From NCBI GenBank assembly GCA_002633005.1, contig NMRA01000095.1, positions 963,054 to 1,027,053 on the forward strand: a stretch of 64,000 nt of DNA, read 5' to 3'. A program made the position numbers and the translations under genes. Shown piece after piece: positions 1 through 10,992 of this stretch (position 1 is its first letter; each line of letters opens with the position of its first letter). The stretch is from Phoronis australis (taxonomy: Eukaryota; Phoronida; Phoronidae). The notes under the pieces are model-generated. The model searched no databases and was not told the origin of the DNA. It saw only the letters and a program-made list of their open reading frames with translations.

Positions 1-122
1 GGCTCAAACATGTACCCACCCACTGAATGTCCGTGAAAAAATTCCTCGTCACCACTGCTGTGAACAAGGTCTCCGTCACTCACACTACTGTCACTGTGAT
101 ACGGGTCACCGACTCCAGCCAT
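1..122 (-). CDS. P2X7-intracellular-domain-like protein, N-terminal part (transposon-borne, partial)
   Basis: Reading leftward from the ATG at 120-122, the frame begins MAGVGDPYHSDSS and stays open to the window edge. It matches the N-terminus of the frame at 8063-8458 except for a few substitutions. The segment is acidic and Ser-rich; the Cys-rich core would lie outside the window. It belongs to the transposon, not to the VWDE-like gene. Confidence 0.55.
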   Translation of the reverse strand, partial: MAGVGDPYHSDSSVSDGDLVHSSGDEEFFHGHSVGGYMFE

Positions 123-456
123 TTTCAGCTTACAACACACTAAACAATCCCTAAATCCAACGCAGTTGAGTTCTCTACTAACCTATCTTGCCGCAGAATA
201 CTCGCCGATGGAAAGTGGTGGCGACAATTGGTGAAAAATAGCACAAAACAAAAGTAGAATAGAACAGATTCGCACAGTAAGCTCAACGCAAAACCAAGTG
301 GCGGGAAGCGCTTGCCTCCTAAAACCTCACTTCCGGAAAAGCGGACGAGTAATTAATAAAATTACGAAAAGCTGTAATTAAGTGAAAAATATGTCTAGGA
401 TAACCAACCAACCTTATTTTAGCTCAAAATGACATGGAAAAAGGTTGCCTTCGCCT
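1..456 (-). mobile_element. Kolobok-like DNA transposon, one end (copy 1, cut by window edge)
   Basis: This stretch is the near-identical reverse complement of 7730-8190, so it is one end of the same element, oriented oppositely. It ends in a long terminal inverted repeat reading CCTTCGCCT next to TTAA at 457-460, the target-site signature of Kolobok and piggyBac elements. Kolobok is preferred because the complete copy carries a THAP domain. The rest of the element lies left of the window. Confidence 0.8.
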
Positions 457-460
457 TTAA

Positions 461-1944
461 TTTTGCAAAACGGTGTGTACACATTTCAAAGCAATGAGCT
501 ATACTCCTGGTATAGTTCATTGTTAAAAGTAAACAAGGAAATCCGGTGGCCAAAATGTTACCCAATACAACTCCCAGTCAGGTCAAAAGATCGCTGTAAA
601 TCTGTGCTCTTTCACAGAGGTCGTAACACAAACAAACCGTTTACGTTTGTGGGAATTTGCGCCCTGGTTACGAAACACGCGTACAAGGAAACGCTCATGT
701 GAAAAGCTCTTCTGTTGTTCATCTACGGAACAACTCGCGTTCTTCACATGGTAAGTGGATGCTATAAAAACTCCCAAGTAATCATAAGGAAATGCACTTA
801 ACACCGAATATTAGCAACATACATTGTCACCTACAGAATACAAAATATGTATCTTTCGTACTGGCGCACACCAGTGACGGACAATTCACTTGAAATTGAA
901 AGGGACTATTAATCCGTATTCTATCACAAAAAGTTTTGATTTAGATGACAAAAATCAGGGCATTGGTATCAATTTGTTCATTTAGTTAAAATTGATGTCA
1001 ATAGGAGTTCAAAAGAAAAGACTGCTCTATAGGGAAATCACACTTTGCACACCCAGATACCACTTTCCCCTGATCTGAGCTCTGATAAAGGAAGTGGAAT
1101 ACTAGAATTTATTTTAGTTATTCAAAAGTTCAATTCTTGGACGAAACGCAGGTTTCTCTGATTAGAACCACAAAAAGAACCTATACGCCGTTCACCAAAG
1201 TACCACCCAGTCACAAGTCATTGTCATTGCCTTGATTTAATCTACATGCACAACAATCATGGGGCACAACCGTTCATTTTCTTGTGATTATAATATTTCT
1301 TGATCAAGCGTACTCAAGTCAGTACCACCTGTTGTTTCTACTGCGAGGGGGGGGGGACAGTTGCAGTTCTGGCGTATATAATGCACGTAGTTCCCAGTAC
1401 CGCACGTTAAATCCGAACGGCTGACCTATTGCTGCCCAGTCAAATTACGCATCGCACTGAACATTTTTTCTAACTTCACATTGACGTCATTTATCATCAA
1501 AAATTTGCAAGGTCGGGACCATAACTGAATTCACAATAGAATTGCATTGCACTCAATTTTTACCGTCACTCTGGCGTTCATCTGACTTAGCTTTTAATCG
1601 TGGAAGTGGTGTGGGAAGACATCTTTGAATAAAATGATAAAAGCAGTATTTTTCATTTTCTCAAATATGGTTATATGAAATGCAGTTTTCAACACTCAGG
1701 AATGACGAACACATACACGCACACACACTGTTTATGTATCGATAATGATATTCAGTTTACACCATGCACTGCCCAAAGTTATCGAAATCCCTGTTCGTTG
1801 ACGTGGCTAAACGAAACTGCATTTGTCACGTCATTTAAATAAACAAGTTGCGTTCCCGACCCAAGCTGACGGTTCATTTCCTTGAAAGCTTAAATTGATA
1901 TCATTCGGTTTCCTTGTCGAAGTCACAGTGAGTTACAAACAGAG
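461..1944. other. 5' flank of gene A, with segment duplicated at 45.67-46.3 kb
   Basis: Non-coding upstream DNA. About 465-1050 is clearly but imperfectly similar to about 45676-46290 in the same orientation; shared runs include the stretch around 665-695 matching 45945-45970. A run of nine G lies near 1347. No convincing exon was seen. The tract TTTAAATAAA near 1836-1846, just after a CACGTCA CRE-like motif and about 100 bp before the ATG, could be a core promoter element, but this is weak. Confidence 0.45.
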
Positions 1945-2005
1945 ATGGCAGCAAAATTTTTAGCCCAAGCGATATTTTGGTGTGTATTGATAAGTATCAC
2001 GGCAG
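1945..2005 (+). CDS. Gene A exon 1: signal peptide
   Basis: The ATG begins a 20-residue hydrophobic leader (MAAKFLAQAIFWCVL and on to ITA), followed by a GTAAGA donor at 2006. The exon ends in phase 1, matching the phase-1 acceptor at 5396. It is a classical secretory signal peptide, and gene B has an equivalent phase-1 leader exon at 52917. No upstream in-frame ATG is needed. Confidence 0.8.
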
Positions 2006-3053
2006 GTAAGATGTTTGCTTTTAAAAATTTTTAGATTTGAATACAAATGAGTGCAACATCGATAATATAATAATCTTAAACTCGCCAAGCTCGTTCTTTC
2101 AGTTTTCGTAATTTTCAAAGTAACTGCTATCAGCCAATTCATGTACACAGTCAACTAATCAACGTCTGCCACTGACGTAACCTCCGGCGGGAAAACAAAG
2201 AAATCATTGATATTTCTTTCATATTCAAGATTCAATTATTCCCAAAATAAGTGCTTGTTTAGCTAGATTTTTGTGTTTAATATGATCGAAAATCTCAAAA
2301 AGTACAAAAGTCTATTGTTGGCACGCTTTAATATGTTCATAAAGCAAAGAAAATGTCAGCTGCACTTTTCTTATGGGGGAGAATTGGTATACCTTCAGGT
2401 AGAAAATCAGAGAACATATTAATTCTTTTCATTTCTTTGTGCCGAAAACGATCTTTCAAAAACAACAAAAAAGCCGAATGAATCTTTTCCTTTGGAAGAT
2501 ACTCGAAACTCAAATGATGGAAATGACGGTAAAAGTGCAGACTAATTTTCTTTGAAAGACAAACTGGTGCTATCGTCCTTCGGGCAAGGGATGTTGTGTG
2601 CTAGGAGGTCGCACTCCGCCATCTTGCCTTTCGCCACAATGGTTATTGGTCGAAAAACTAGCGTCCCAAGCGGCGAATAAGCCAATTTAACTTTGCGAGG
2701 TTGTCCTAACCATGTAAACACTGATAAATTCATACTTTAACGACGTTTGACGTGCAATAAAATTACTTTGTGATTGAAAATGGGTAAAATATGTATATTT
2801 AAAGTCTTTTTTAATCAAGTGAGAATGAAAATGCGTGTTTTAGTAAATAAGTGTAATCAACAGTAAGATTTTTGCCTTTATCTTATGAAGCTCTCTTCCA
2901 GTCAAAAACCATAGTTTCGTTTCATGTTTGAGTTTTCAATAAGACAAATTACCTTTCCTATTTACATTTGATACCTCCATGGACTACTTAATTTCAATAA
3001 TTATTCCCGGAGTTCAGGCAGCAGTTGCTCCAGGTGGCACCGGAAGGGGGTTC

Positions 3054-3157
3054 ATGGGAGGAGTGCAAAACGGAAAAAAACCAGGTGGGCGCCAAATGGG
3101 TGCTGACCTTTCCCCAAAGGGTTAAATGGGAGGAGTGCAAAACAGATAAAAATGGAG
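3054..3157. repeat. Short direct repeat, about 72-bp spacing
   Basis: The phrase TGGGAGGAGTGCAAAAC occurs near 3054 and again near 3126, followed each time by an A-rich stretch, with related CCAGGTGG sequence nearby. It is a two-copy direct repeat inside intron 1 with no coding significance that I can see. Confidence 0.6.
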
Positions 3158-3406
3158 GTGTGTGGCACATTGGTGTTGACTTGGCCCCTGCCGTCGTAAC
3201 AAATTTTGGTTGAATGATCCTCCTAACCACTGATAACATGTGCTGAGGTGGTGATAAGATTTGGTTTCCGTTTTGTCTATGCTCCCAAGGACTCTTTGGA
3301 GTATGACGAGGTCCATGCTCCTATGGTTATGTTAGTACCGACTTTTCATTACAAGTGTCGATCAAATAATAATTTTAGGTCTGCCTCGCATCCTTGGCGA
3401 TTAGAT

Positions 3407-3780
3407 TATAAATCGGTAAATAAAACAACAAGAATGGATCAACTGAAATTTGAAATTTTCGGATGTAACAACTTCCTTTATCAACAAAAACAGAAATAAA
3501 GTAAAATCAAACACAAAATGACAATTGACATATAATATATGGTGTAATGAAAATGATACATTTTTGCGTAAAAAATTCAATGACATATTTTAAGAAGTTT
3601 TTATGTTCAATCCATGAGGTTCTATTGTATTCAGTTTGTCTATCCAATATTGGATATGTCAATTGTCATTTTGTGTTTGATTTTACTTTATTTCTGTTTT
3701 TGTTGATAAAGGAAGTTGTTACATCCGAAAATTTCAAATTTCAGTTGATCCATTCTTGTTGTTTTATTTACCGATTTATA
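3407..3780. repeat. 127-bp perfect inverted repeat around a 120-bp spacer
   Basis: Bases 3407-3533 are the reverse complement of 3654-3780 with no mismatch that I could find. The pair could fold into a long hairpin in the gene A pre-mRNA. Open frames on both arms are mirror copies and not genes. It may be a foldback element, a very young inverted duplication or an assembly artefact. Confidence 0.85.
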
Positions 3781-5395
3781 TTCTTCATTTCTTGAAACAA
3801 TAGTATCCTTGGGAGGATCTGGATCGCCTTATTTAGTGTCAGATATATATTTTCTACGTTATTTATCATCCTGGCGATTAGAAGTATTCGTTCGTACATG
3901 TACTCACAGCCGTGGGCGACTGCTTCTTATCTTGGGCCAATAGGTACATTAAATGCTTTAACTCGACTCGTTCATACATTTGAGGCTCTGGGAGTGTGAT
4001 TGTTGCCGTCTCTGGTCACATTGACCCATGGTCATTGGCATGTTATTCTAAATTATCCCTGTAATCGTTCGGGTAATTTACAAGTTGACATTTTGACACA
4101 AAATGAGAGGCAATTTATCATTTATTGATTAACAAATAATCCTTGCCTTTCTAGATCCTTAGGAAAGGTAAACAATGGCAATTCTATTGTTTTCGTGGAT
4201 GAATTTGTGCAATTTATTGCGCTACAAAAGGCGCCTTCCTATTGTCCTCATGCTTAGTACGTGACCACTCCTTACTACGAGGTGCGAGTAGAAGTGATAA
4301 CAACGACTCACCTGTGAACGCTACTACACATAGTGTAGTATCGGACGGACCCTAAATATCGGACATAAAATACAATCTTACTTGAAGTGTAATCTGAGAA
4401 ATAAATTACCAATTCTTATTCCGCTGTAATGCATTCTAGCGTTGTCTCGTTTTGATTTCACCAAGAGAGGGTGCAATTTAGACCCCGAAGTCGACCTAAA
4501 GCAGACGATCTCCTTAAGTGGTTATAAAAGTTGAAACCATCTCATTGAATTGACAATGTGTCACTGTTTTATTTTTCATTTGTTTTTTGAACTCAAGTCA
4601 AACCCCAGCCGTGCACGAGCGGATGTCATATCAAGAAAGCAAAAAATACTAAAAATTACAGTGTGTCTGCACGTGCTTTACTCGTCTGCACTGACGGATT
4701 CATCGAAATGTCTTGACGCTGTCATCAGGTTTCATTTTATGCATAATTTTGTTGCGAATGGAGCTGTGTTCTAGCAGCTTATATTATGCCAAAACACTCG
4801 AGCTGAAATTGGCTACAAGGTGCCCGCGGACATTACTCGGTTATTCAGCTTTCCGCGGTGTGCCGTATTTACGTTCTCAAAGGTTTGTTAGTTGTGTTTT
4901 TTAAAGACCAGTCATAACATAAATGTGGCACTCGGTGAAAAGATATAGTAACAGAACAATTTCGTAAAGTTAAGTCTTTACTTCAGCAAAGAATTTACAA
5001 CAATTCGTAGTATTTTCAATTAAGTATAATGCAAAATGTGCCAAAACGTTCGATAATTAGGTCACTTGACTGTATCGTACTGCAATCCTTGCTACATGTA
5101 CTCTGAGCGCCACCTGTGAACAACTGAGGTGAAATCGTTGCGATATCTGCAATGTGAATGCTCGTGAACACTATTGCCCTGCAATGAAATGCAGCAATAA
5201 TCAAACCTGTCAGTTTTTAGTTTCCAAACCCAGTTGTTTTTATTTAGTATGCACTAATATTGATATATTCTATGTCAAGTTGCGTGTATTGTATGCTGGG
5301 TATTGCGGAATTTGAGACGGAATCTTTAAACAGGTTTCGTGAGTACATGGTTTCCCCTATATTTGTGTCATTAAAAATCACAAATGTTATTGCAG

Positions 5396-5605
5396 GTGGT
5401 GCACAGCAATGTCCAGCGTACGTTACGCTGAAGAATCAAGAGTTTAGGAATACCTTTTATGAACCTGGTGCTGCAGACACATTGCATTGTGACAGGTCTC
5501 TCGTACCGGGCTGGTACCGCTTCCAGTCGTCAGCTGGCAGCACAGTGCCAACTTCTTGTGTCGAGCTCTATCACTGCGGTACTAAATTTCCAGTGTGGAT
5601 GATGG
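5396..5605 (+). CDS. Gene A exon 2: first half of D8C domain
   Basis: A phase 1-1 exon of 210 nt between TTGCAG and GTAAGT. It contains the hallmarks of D8C modules seen in uromodulin, GP2 and OIT3: CDR, GWYRF, a PTSC followed by YHCGT, and the PVWMMG end. Four cysteines fall here, and the others follow in exon 3. Gene B exon 55573-55785 is the paralogous exon with the same motif order. D8C is an extracellular, disulphide-bonded module, probably used for protein or glycan contacts. Confidence 0.88.
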
Positions 5606-6123
5606 GTAAGTTGTGATAGCTCTCGTCTCTGGCATATTAGAGCTTTTCATCTGACGTGTCATGCATTACTTAGGAAGATTAGATTCCGATTCGATGGCGT
5701 CCCAGTGAGGAGAGCTCGTATATTTCACTCGTTCACCCCAAAGAACCAGAGATCTTGTACTGGGGCTGATTTGGTTAAGCAAACCAAAAAGCATTTTTGC
5801 TGTCGAGAGAAGAAACGTGTAATAATTTATTGTGTGCTAATATAAACCTCATATTTGCCCTCTACACGCGTGCTTGTTTCAGCGACCATTGAGTGAATTA
5901 CACCAGGTTTCAAAAACAAACAAGACGTACCGTACTCGCAAAGTTTTTGTAACATGCTAGTCTAAATGACCTTGTTTAACAACATAATCTTTGCTCCAGT
6001 GCAACTTGATTCCTATCGTAATATTTGTGAAGAAAACTCCATTTTAAGTGAAATGCATAAACTTGCATTTGAGCTATCATATTACGTTCATTACAAATGT
6101 GAAAACAGATATTTTACTTGCAG
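5606..6123 (+). other. Gene A intron 2
   Basis: A 518-bp intron. I see nothing in it beyond its splice sites. Confidence 0.75.
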
Positions 6124-6330
6124 GTGAAATACCTTCCGTAGAAGATGGTCCTGTAACGCGAGTGTTTTGCGTAATGGGGAGCACTTTTCCTTGTAAGATT
6201 TGCCAAGAACAACGAAGTGTTTGTTGCGATGATCTGTTACAAATTGAAGTGCAGAACTGCAGTTCCACAGAAGAATACGTACTCTATAATTTACCAAGAG
6301 TATCCGGTTGTCCTGTAGCATTTTGTGCCG
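6124..6330 (+). CDS. Gene A exon 3: second half of D8C domain
   Basis: A 207-nt phase 1-1 exon (acceptor CTTGCAG, donor GTACGT). It continues the D8C module with PSVEDGPVTR, paired cysteines CKIC and CC, the QNCSS turn, the aromatic VLYNLPRV strand and the closing CPVAFCAG. By hand count, 33 of 68 residues are identical to the gene B exon at 60347-60553, which has the same length and phases. Confidence 0.88.
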
Positions 6331-7016
6331 GTACGTTTTGACCAAATGTGGTCTTCTTTCTTGTATAAAGGTACGAGCTTGTGCTACGAATTCACCACCA
6401 AATCTGACCCAGGTCTTTCTTAACATGGTTTTAAGGCACTGAAAATATATTTATTGCGCGTGAAACCATGCAGGTGTTAACCTCTGATTTCACTGCACAA
6501 CCTATTTAAACGATCGATAGACAACATTTTACTTGTTCACAAACAAAATACGACTTCATTGCAAAGTTGATATCTGGAGCATTACTTATATGTAGGGATC
6601 ATACCTTTAAACAACAGTTTGATACTTACTTTGAAGAAAATATTTCATTCTCTGGCTGCTGCCTCATACTTATCTGGCTGCCGCCACTTAATTATCGTAA
6701 TTGATTGAACTACTTCCGAAGTGTCGCTTTCGTATGGAAATGTGAAATGTTTGATATGTACAGTACATCTACAGTGTTTTCATATGATGTTACCAATAAC
6801 GTTATCCGCCATGTTGGAGTACAAACATTTGAGTATGTTTGCCGTATCCTGAAGCAAAGTCACTTATCTTTGCTGCCTTCTCGGCAGAATTTATCGGAAT
6901 AATATTTGATTTCGTAGTAAAAGCTGTATTGAATCTACTTTGATTCTAACCTGATTGTTTTTTTTTCAATTTCGAATGAACTTATAAAAGTACATGTAAA
7001 TTCCCACGTGTTTCAG
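6331..7016 (+). other. Gene A intron 3
   Basis: A 686-bp intron ending in a T-rich tract and TTTCAG. No further feature was recognised. Confidence 0.75.
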
Positions 7017-7079
7017 GATCTGCCAACCTGTGTCCTCCTAACACGTATTCGCCCACCGGATTCCAACCAGGGTGCACAG
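7017..7079 (+). CDS. Gene A exon 4: short Cys/Pro linker exon
   Basis: A 63-nt phase 1-1 exon encoding about 21 residues with CPPNTYSPTGFQPGC. It is too short for a stand-alone reading frame. Gene B has an exon of identical length and phase at 63732-63794 sharing the CP, TGF and PGC positions, which is the main support. It joins the D8C module to the pre-VWD region. Confidence 0.82.
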
Positions 7080-8062
7080 GTAAGTTTCAAGTATGCTCAT
7101 TACTGTATTTCTCGTTCAAAATAACAACGTACACCAATGGAGGACTTACCGAGATTCCGTGCAGACATCTTAAGGTGAAAACTTATGACACACTTACCGT
7201 CACTTAAGTTTCATCGAAGCATGATATGATTTTATTTCCGTTGCTAGAAAGAACACTGAAACTATCGGCGAATCAAAAACGCTTCAAATGTTATTAAAGT
7301 TTACCAGCCTTAAACTGCATGAAATTGACTTCGCTTAGCTCGTGAATTGAGTTGACAGATCATTCGGTGGGGTCGGCAGGCAAAGGTTTGCCACGTGCAC
7401 CCCTCCCCGAACACAAACGTCCAGAAGAGACTGTCAACTCGTCGTCGTTAAGAAGCACCAAAACGTGATTAAGTGCACTGTCAAGCTTGTAGGCATTCAC
7501 CATCTCAAGGTAGGGAAACATTTATGCCTGGTCAAATTTAGAAAAATACCGGCTGACTACAAATTAGGAACTTTTCAATTTTGGGATGAAAATTTCCAAA
7601 GAAAAACAAACGAGTAGTTTTGCTGATGCGTCGCCATTTTGTCATAGGCAAAGTTTTCTTTCTGGTCAAAAGAGGGCACTAAGAAGGAATGTAAAAGAAA
7701 TTAAAGTCAGGTGTGCATGCGTGCTTTAAAGGCGAAGGCAAACTTTTTCATGTCATTTTGAGCTAAAATAAGGTTGGCTGGTTATCCTAGACATGTGTTC
7801 CACTTAATTACAGCTTTTTGTAATTTTATTAATTACTCGTCCTCTACTGCGGAAGTGACGTTTTAGGAGGCAAGTGTTTCCCGCCACTTGGTTTTGCGTT
7901 GACTTTACCGTGCGAATCTGTTCTATTCTACTTTTGTTTTGTGCTGTTTTTCAAAAATTGTCGCCACCACTTTCCATCGGCGAGTATTCTGCGGCAAGAT
8001 AGGTTAGTAGAGAACTCAACTACGTTGGATTTAGGGATTGTTTAGTGTGTTGTAAGCTGAAA

Positions 8063-8458
8063 ATGGCTGGAGTCAGTGACCCGTATCACAGTGACAGTAG
8101 TGGGAGTGACGGAGACCTTGTTCACAGCAGTGGTGACGAGGAATTTTTTCACGGACATTCAGTGGGTGGGTACATGTTTGAGCCCGAGTATAACGAGGCA
8201 GAGTACGCACAGGCACAGGCAGCTGTTGAGAGAAACGAGGCGGCTACTGAGGACAGACGTGGTGACACATCTTGGTGCAAATGCACTGTGTGCGTTGTTA
8301 TGCCTACCTCAATGGAATGCTTGTGCTGTTCAGAGTTCGACGAGGCCAAGCCACTACTGGACATGGTTAAGTGGACCTCCGGCATACCACGGACAGAGGA
8401 ACAACTGTCCCACTTGCCAGAGTGTCCCGCGACACACTCCCACTGGATGGTGACCTGA
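8063..8458 (+). CDS. P2X7-intracellular-domain-like protein (transposon-borne, truncated)
   Basis: A 131-codon frame from the ATG at 8063 to TGA at 8456. The N-terminal half is acidic and Ser/Gly-rich. A compact cysteine block follows: WCKC, then CVVMPT, then EC.CC. This pattern is characteristic of the zinc-binding intracellular domain of P2X7 receptors and of many transposon-linked invertebrate proteins that carry it without the channel. The match fades after about residue 100, where the frame runs antisense into the THAP frame, so the C-terminus is probably lost by internal deletion. Function in the element is unknown. Confidence 0.65.
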   Translation: MAGVSDPYHSDSSGSDGDLVHSSGDEEFFHGHSVGGYMFEPEYNEAEYAQAQAAVERNEAATEDRRGDTSWCKCTVCVVMPTSMECLCCSEFDEAKPLLDMVKWTSGIPRTEEQLSHLPECPATHSHWMVT

Positions 8459-9150
8459 GCACCCAAACTGCTTACATCGTGTCGTGTGACTCCCTCGCCA
8501 CACACCTGGCACCTTCTAAATAGCTCCAACACTTTAGACAAGTCCACAATAAACTTATCAAAGTTTGGCTCACCGATCTGTTCACTGGACGACGAACTGT
8601 CCTCTTCACTGGGTGTCGAACTGAGCCTGTAATCACTCCCACTACTCAATATCGCTGCAGGGCTGCTTAGAGGCTCTGGGCTGGAGAAAACAGCACAGGG
8701 CGAATCACTACTGGTTCCAGGAATTGCACGCTCTGGGGTACGTTCGGAGGCACGGGTGACAGTAGATGAAGTGCCTCCACTGGCTCCAGTCACTGTACTG
8801 GCCACAGCTCGCGAGGCTTCTCTCTTCAAAAACGCACTTCTCGCGGGTGGCGACGGGGCACTACAGGGAATCAACATGGACGGAATGGCATCCTTCTTCA
8901 GGTGTTGTTTCGCAGGGACCTTCATCAGTTCTGCGTACAAATCCCTTTCGTAATCGGACGGCAGAAAGTGCTTGCCACACACACGGTAATTCTCGACTGC
9001 TTTGTACGTTGCGTGGACGGGTAACGCTGCGTTCTTCACACGAACGAGCCAAGTACGGCGAAGTGTGCCATCCATCGGAAAGCGATGCTAAGGTACTCCC
9101 AAAGCGTGAGACGATAATTAGTACATCCTGGTACGCAGCAACAGTGTGGC
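8149..9150 (-). pseudogene. THAP-domain transposase N-terminal region, frameshifted
   Basis: Reading leftward from about 9150, one frame gives MPHCCCVPGCTNY, the start of a THAP zinc finger. It then shifts to the frame beginning at 9075 (MDGTLRRTWLVRVKN), which supplies the conserved Trp, the VCGKHF pair of zinc ligands and the AIPS element that closes THAP domains. A long Ser/Pro/Thr linker and a second Cys cluster (CQVCG, WECVAGHSGKWDS) follow to about 8390, after which homology fades. THAP domains bind DNA and head several transposase families. The shift near 9075 and the missing catalytic part make it a relic. Confidence 0.65.
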
Positions 9151-10669
9151 ATGTTGACTGATTAGTAAATGAAAGCAAACGACGACGTAACTTAACACAA
9201 CCGAGGTAGAACAATAACTGACTCGGCAGCTCTCACAGTCAGACTATAAGAAAAGAAATTGGCGCGAAATGCTTGCCTCCTAAAACGTCACTTCCGGAGT
9301 AGCGGACGAGTAATTAACAAAATTACGAAAAGCTGTAATTAAGTGGAAAATATGTCTAGGATAACCAACCAACCTTATTTTAGCTCAAAATGACATGAAA
9401 AAGGTTGCCTTCGCCTTTAACTAAGACCAGAAATTTGCTAGCCAAGCATCTAAAATAAAAAAGAATTGCGTCAGATGAGCGAGAATTTTCCGAGCTTAAT
9501 GATAAGGTCGCGTGACAATCGGTGCCTTGTTAGTAGAACCAGTAATCTTATCATTGTCGTTATCATGACATTTTACAGCAGGTCACGTGACGAGCTTTGT
9601 ACTCAATAGATCAACAGGATCAAGTATTGCTAATGCATGATGACAATCGGCAAGCTATATGTTGTTACTTTTAAGCTGTTACGGGTGGCTGCTGGGCTTA
9701 TTGTTTAGTTTTGATACGCTATATGTGTTATGCATGTATCCAATTTTGGTGTCAAAAATCGGCGCTTTATGATTTTGGTCAACAAACGCACAGTCATCTT
9801 TCAACATGTGTAATTTGCACATTTTTCTCTGAAGCGTCTGTGTTCAGGTGGCTGTAACGAATATGCAGATTTGTAGTAAGCAAGGAGCAAACTGTACAAA
9901 ACGCGAATTGTTCTAATAATTTAACAATAACTTCATTAAAAACTTTGTTGAACACTATTTATTGGTTTTGAATTTGAATTTTATTGACATATGTTATTAC
10001 ATAAGACAGGCTGAACTTGAAATGCATACCAAAACATTATTTTGAAATGCACATGTTCATGTATTTACCATAAAAACAAGCAGTCGGTGACAGTTGCGTG
10101 TTGTGTTTGATCAGGAGAAGTAGACTCAGCGTCTGCTTTACAGCTAAGGTTAGGGCTGGGTTAATAGTTAAATTAGATGCACTGAGATCAAGGTAGACAA
10201 TGAGGAAGAGAGGGGCTCGGACTCAGTTGAATGACCATAAAGTCATGTATTTGTTTACTGCTAACAGTATGAACCCGGATCTGCTCTTATGTCAAACAAT
10301 CTTATTCAAATTGTTTAGAGAAAAAAAAAATCATAATCTCACAAATCTGAAGTTGAAGAGCAATTATAAAGCAGCTTAGAATTACTTGGCGTTTTTTCTG
10401 GTTTTGAGCTGTTCCTCAATACATAATTTGTTGAGTGCCACCTAGCGAAAAATAGCGAAATGACAACCCCTGAAGTGATGGCCGTGGTTGTGCACTGTAG
10501 AATTATGGGACAAATCTTACGACTCCCGTCCCGTATGTGAAAATTTCTCTCCACAAGATTCTTGCACTACAAAACACAATCCAGAGTTCATTACTGGAGT
10601 TTGTACTATGTTCAGCGTTATCAAAGCAAAAAATCCTATGTTATGACGTAATTGTTTCTTGTGTTGTAG

Positions 10670-10992
10670 GTGACCGTGCTACATACAATGGGTCTGTAAC
10701 GGCTTCTGCTCATGCCGGAAAACGACCTGACGAGTATCCCGAAACAGGCGATTTCCGGGAAAATTGGTTTCGAAACCATCTGACGATCAAAAACAAAAAA
10801 GAAATTCAGTTCCATTGCAACATTGCTGATGACAACTCAGTAAACTTTGCGAAGCTGTTTTTTAACGTTCGTTGGTTTATCAACGATGTTGAATTTGCAT
10901 ATAATGAACTGGGTGCAGGTGAAACTGTTTCGATTCTACACGAGTACCAATGGATAACAAGGACTGGACCAAGAGTTAAATTGCCATTTAAT
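10670..10992 (+). CDS. Gene A exon 5: pre-VWD beta-rich region, part 1
   Basis: A 323-nt exon with acceptor TTGTAG and donor GTACGT, entering in phase 1 and leaving in phase 0. The product has alternating hydrophobic strands (for example KLFFNVRWFINDVEF) and one cysteine. This region precedes the VWD domain in VWDE-type proteins, but the assignment rests on position and style, not on a motif. Confidence 0.78.

Larger units (their letters stand above)
2006..5395 (+). other. Gene A intron 1
   Basis: A 3.4-kb intron without a supportable gene. It holds a short duplicated segment near 3054-3157 and a 127-bp perfect inverted repeat at 3407-3780, annotated separately. The rest shows no recognisable element. 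It ends with a TTGCAG acceptor. Confidence 0.7.
7726..9420. mobile_element. Kolobok-like DNA transposon, internally deleted, with TTAA duplications
   Basis: TTAA at 7726-7729 and 9417-9420 bracket long terminal inverted repeats of about 155 bp (7730 to about 7885, and about 9260 to 9416) that begin AGGCGAAGGC. Inside are two convergent frames: a P2X7-intracellular-like Cys-rich frame on + and a THAP-domain frame on -. TTAA target duplication plus a THAP protein is typical of Kolobok elements. There is no room for a full transposase catalytic domain, so this 1.69-kb copy is non-autonomous. The left end is shared with the element at 1-456, in opposite orientation. Confidence 0.82.
7080..10669 (+). 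other. Gene A intron 4
   Basis: A 3.6-kb intron that carries the complete Kolobok-like element at 7730-9416. On either side (7080-7725, 9421-10669) I see only non-coding, AT-rich sequence, ending in a TTGTAG acceptor. Confidence 0.7.

Noticed and set aside
3401-3795. Mirror-image small genes on both arms of the inverted repeat
   Set aside because: The same DNA read twice; T-rich Phe/Leu frames without other support.
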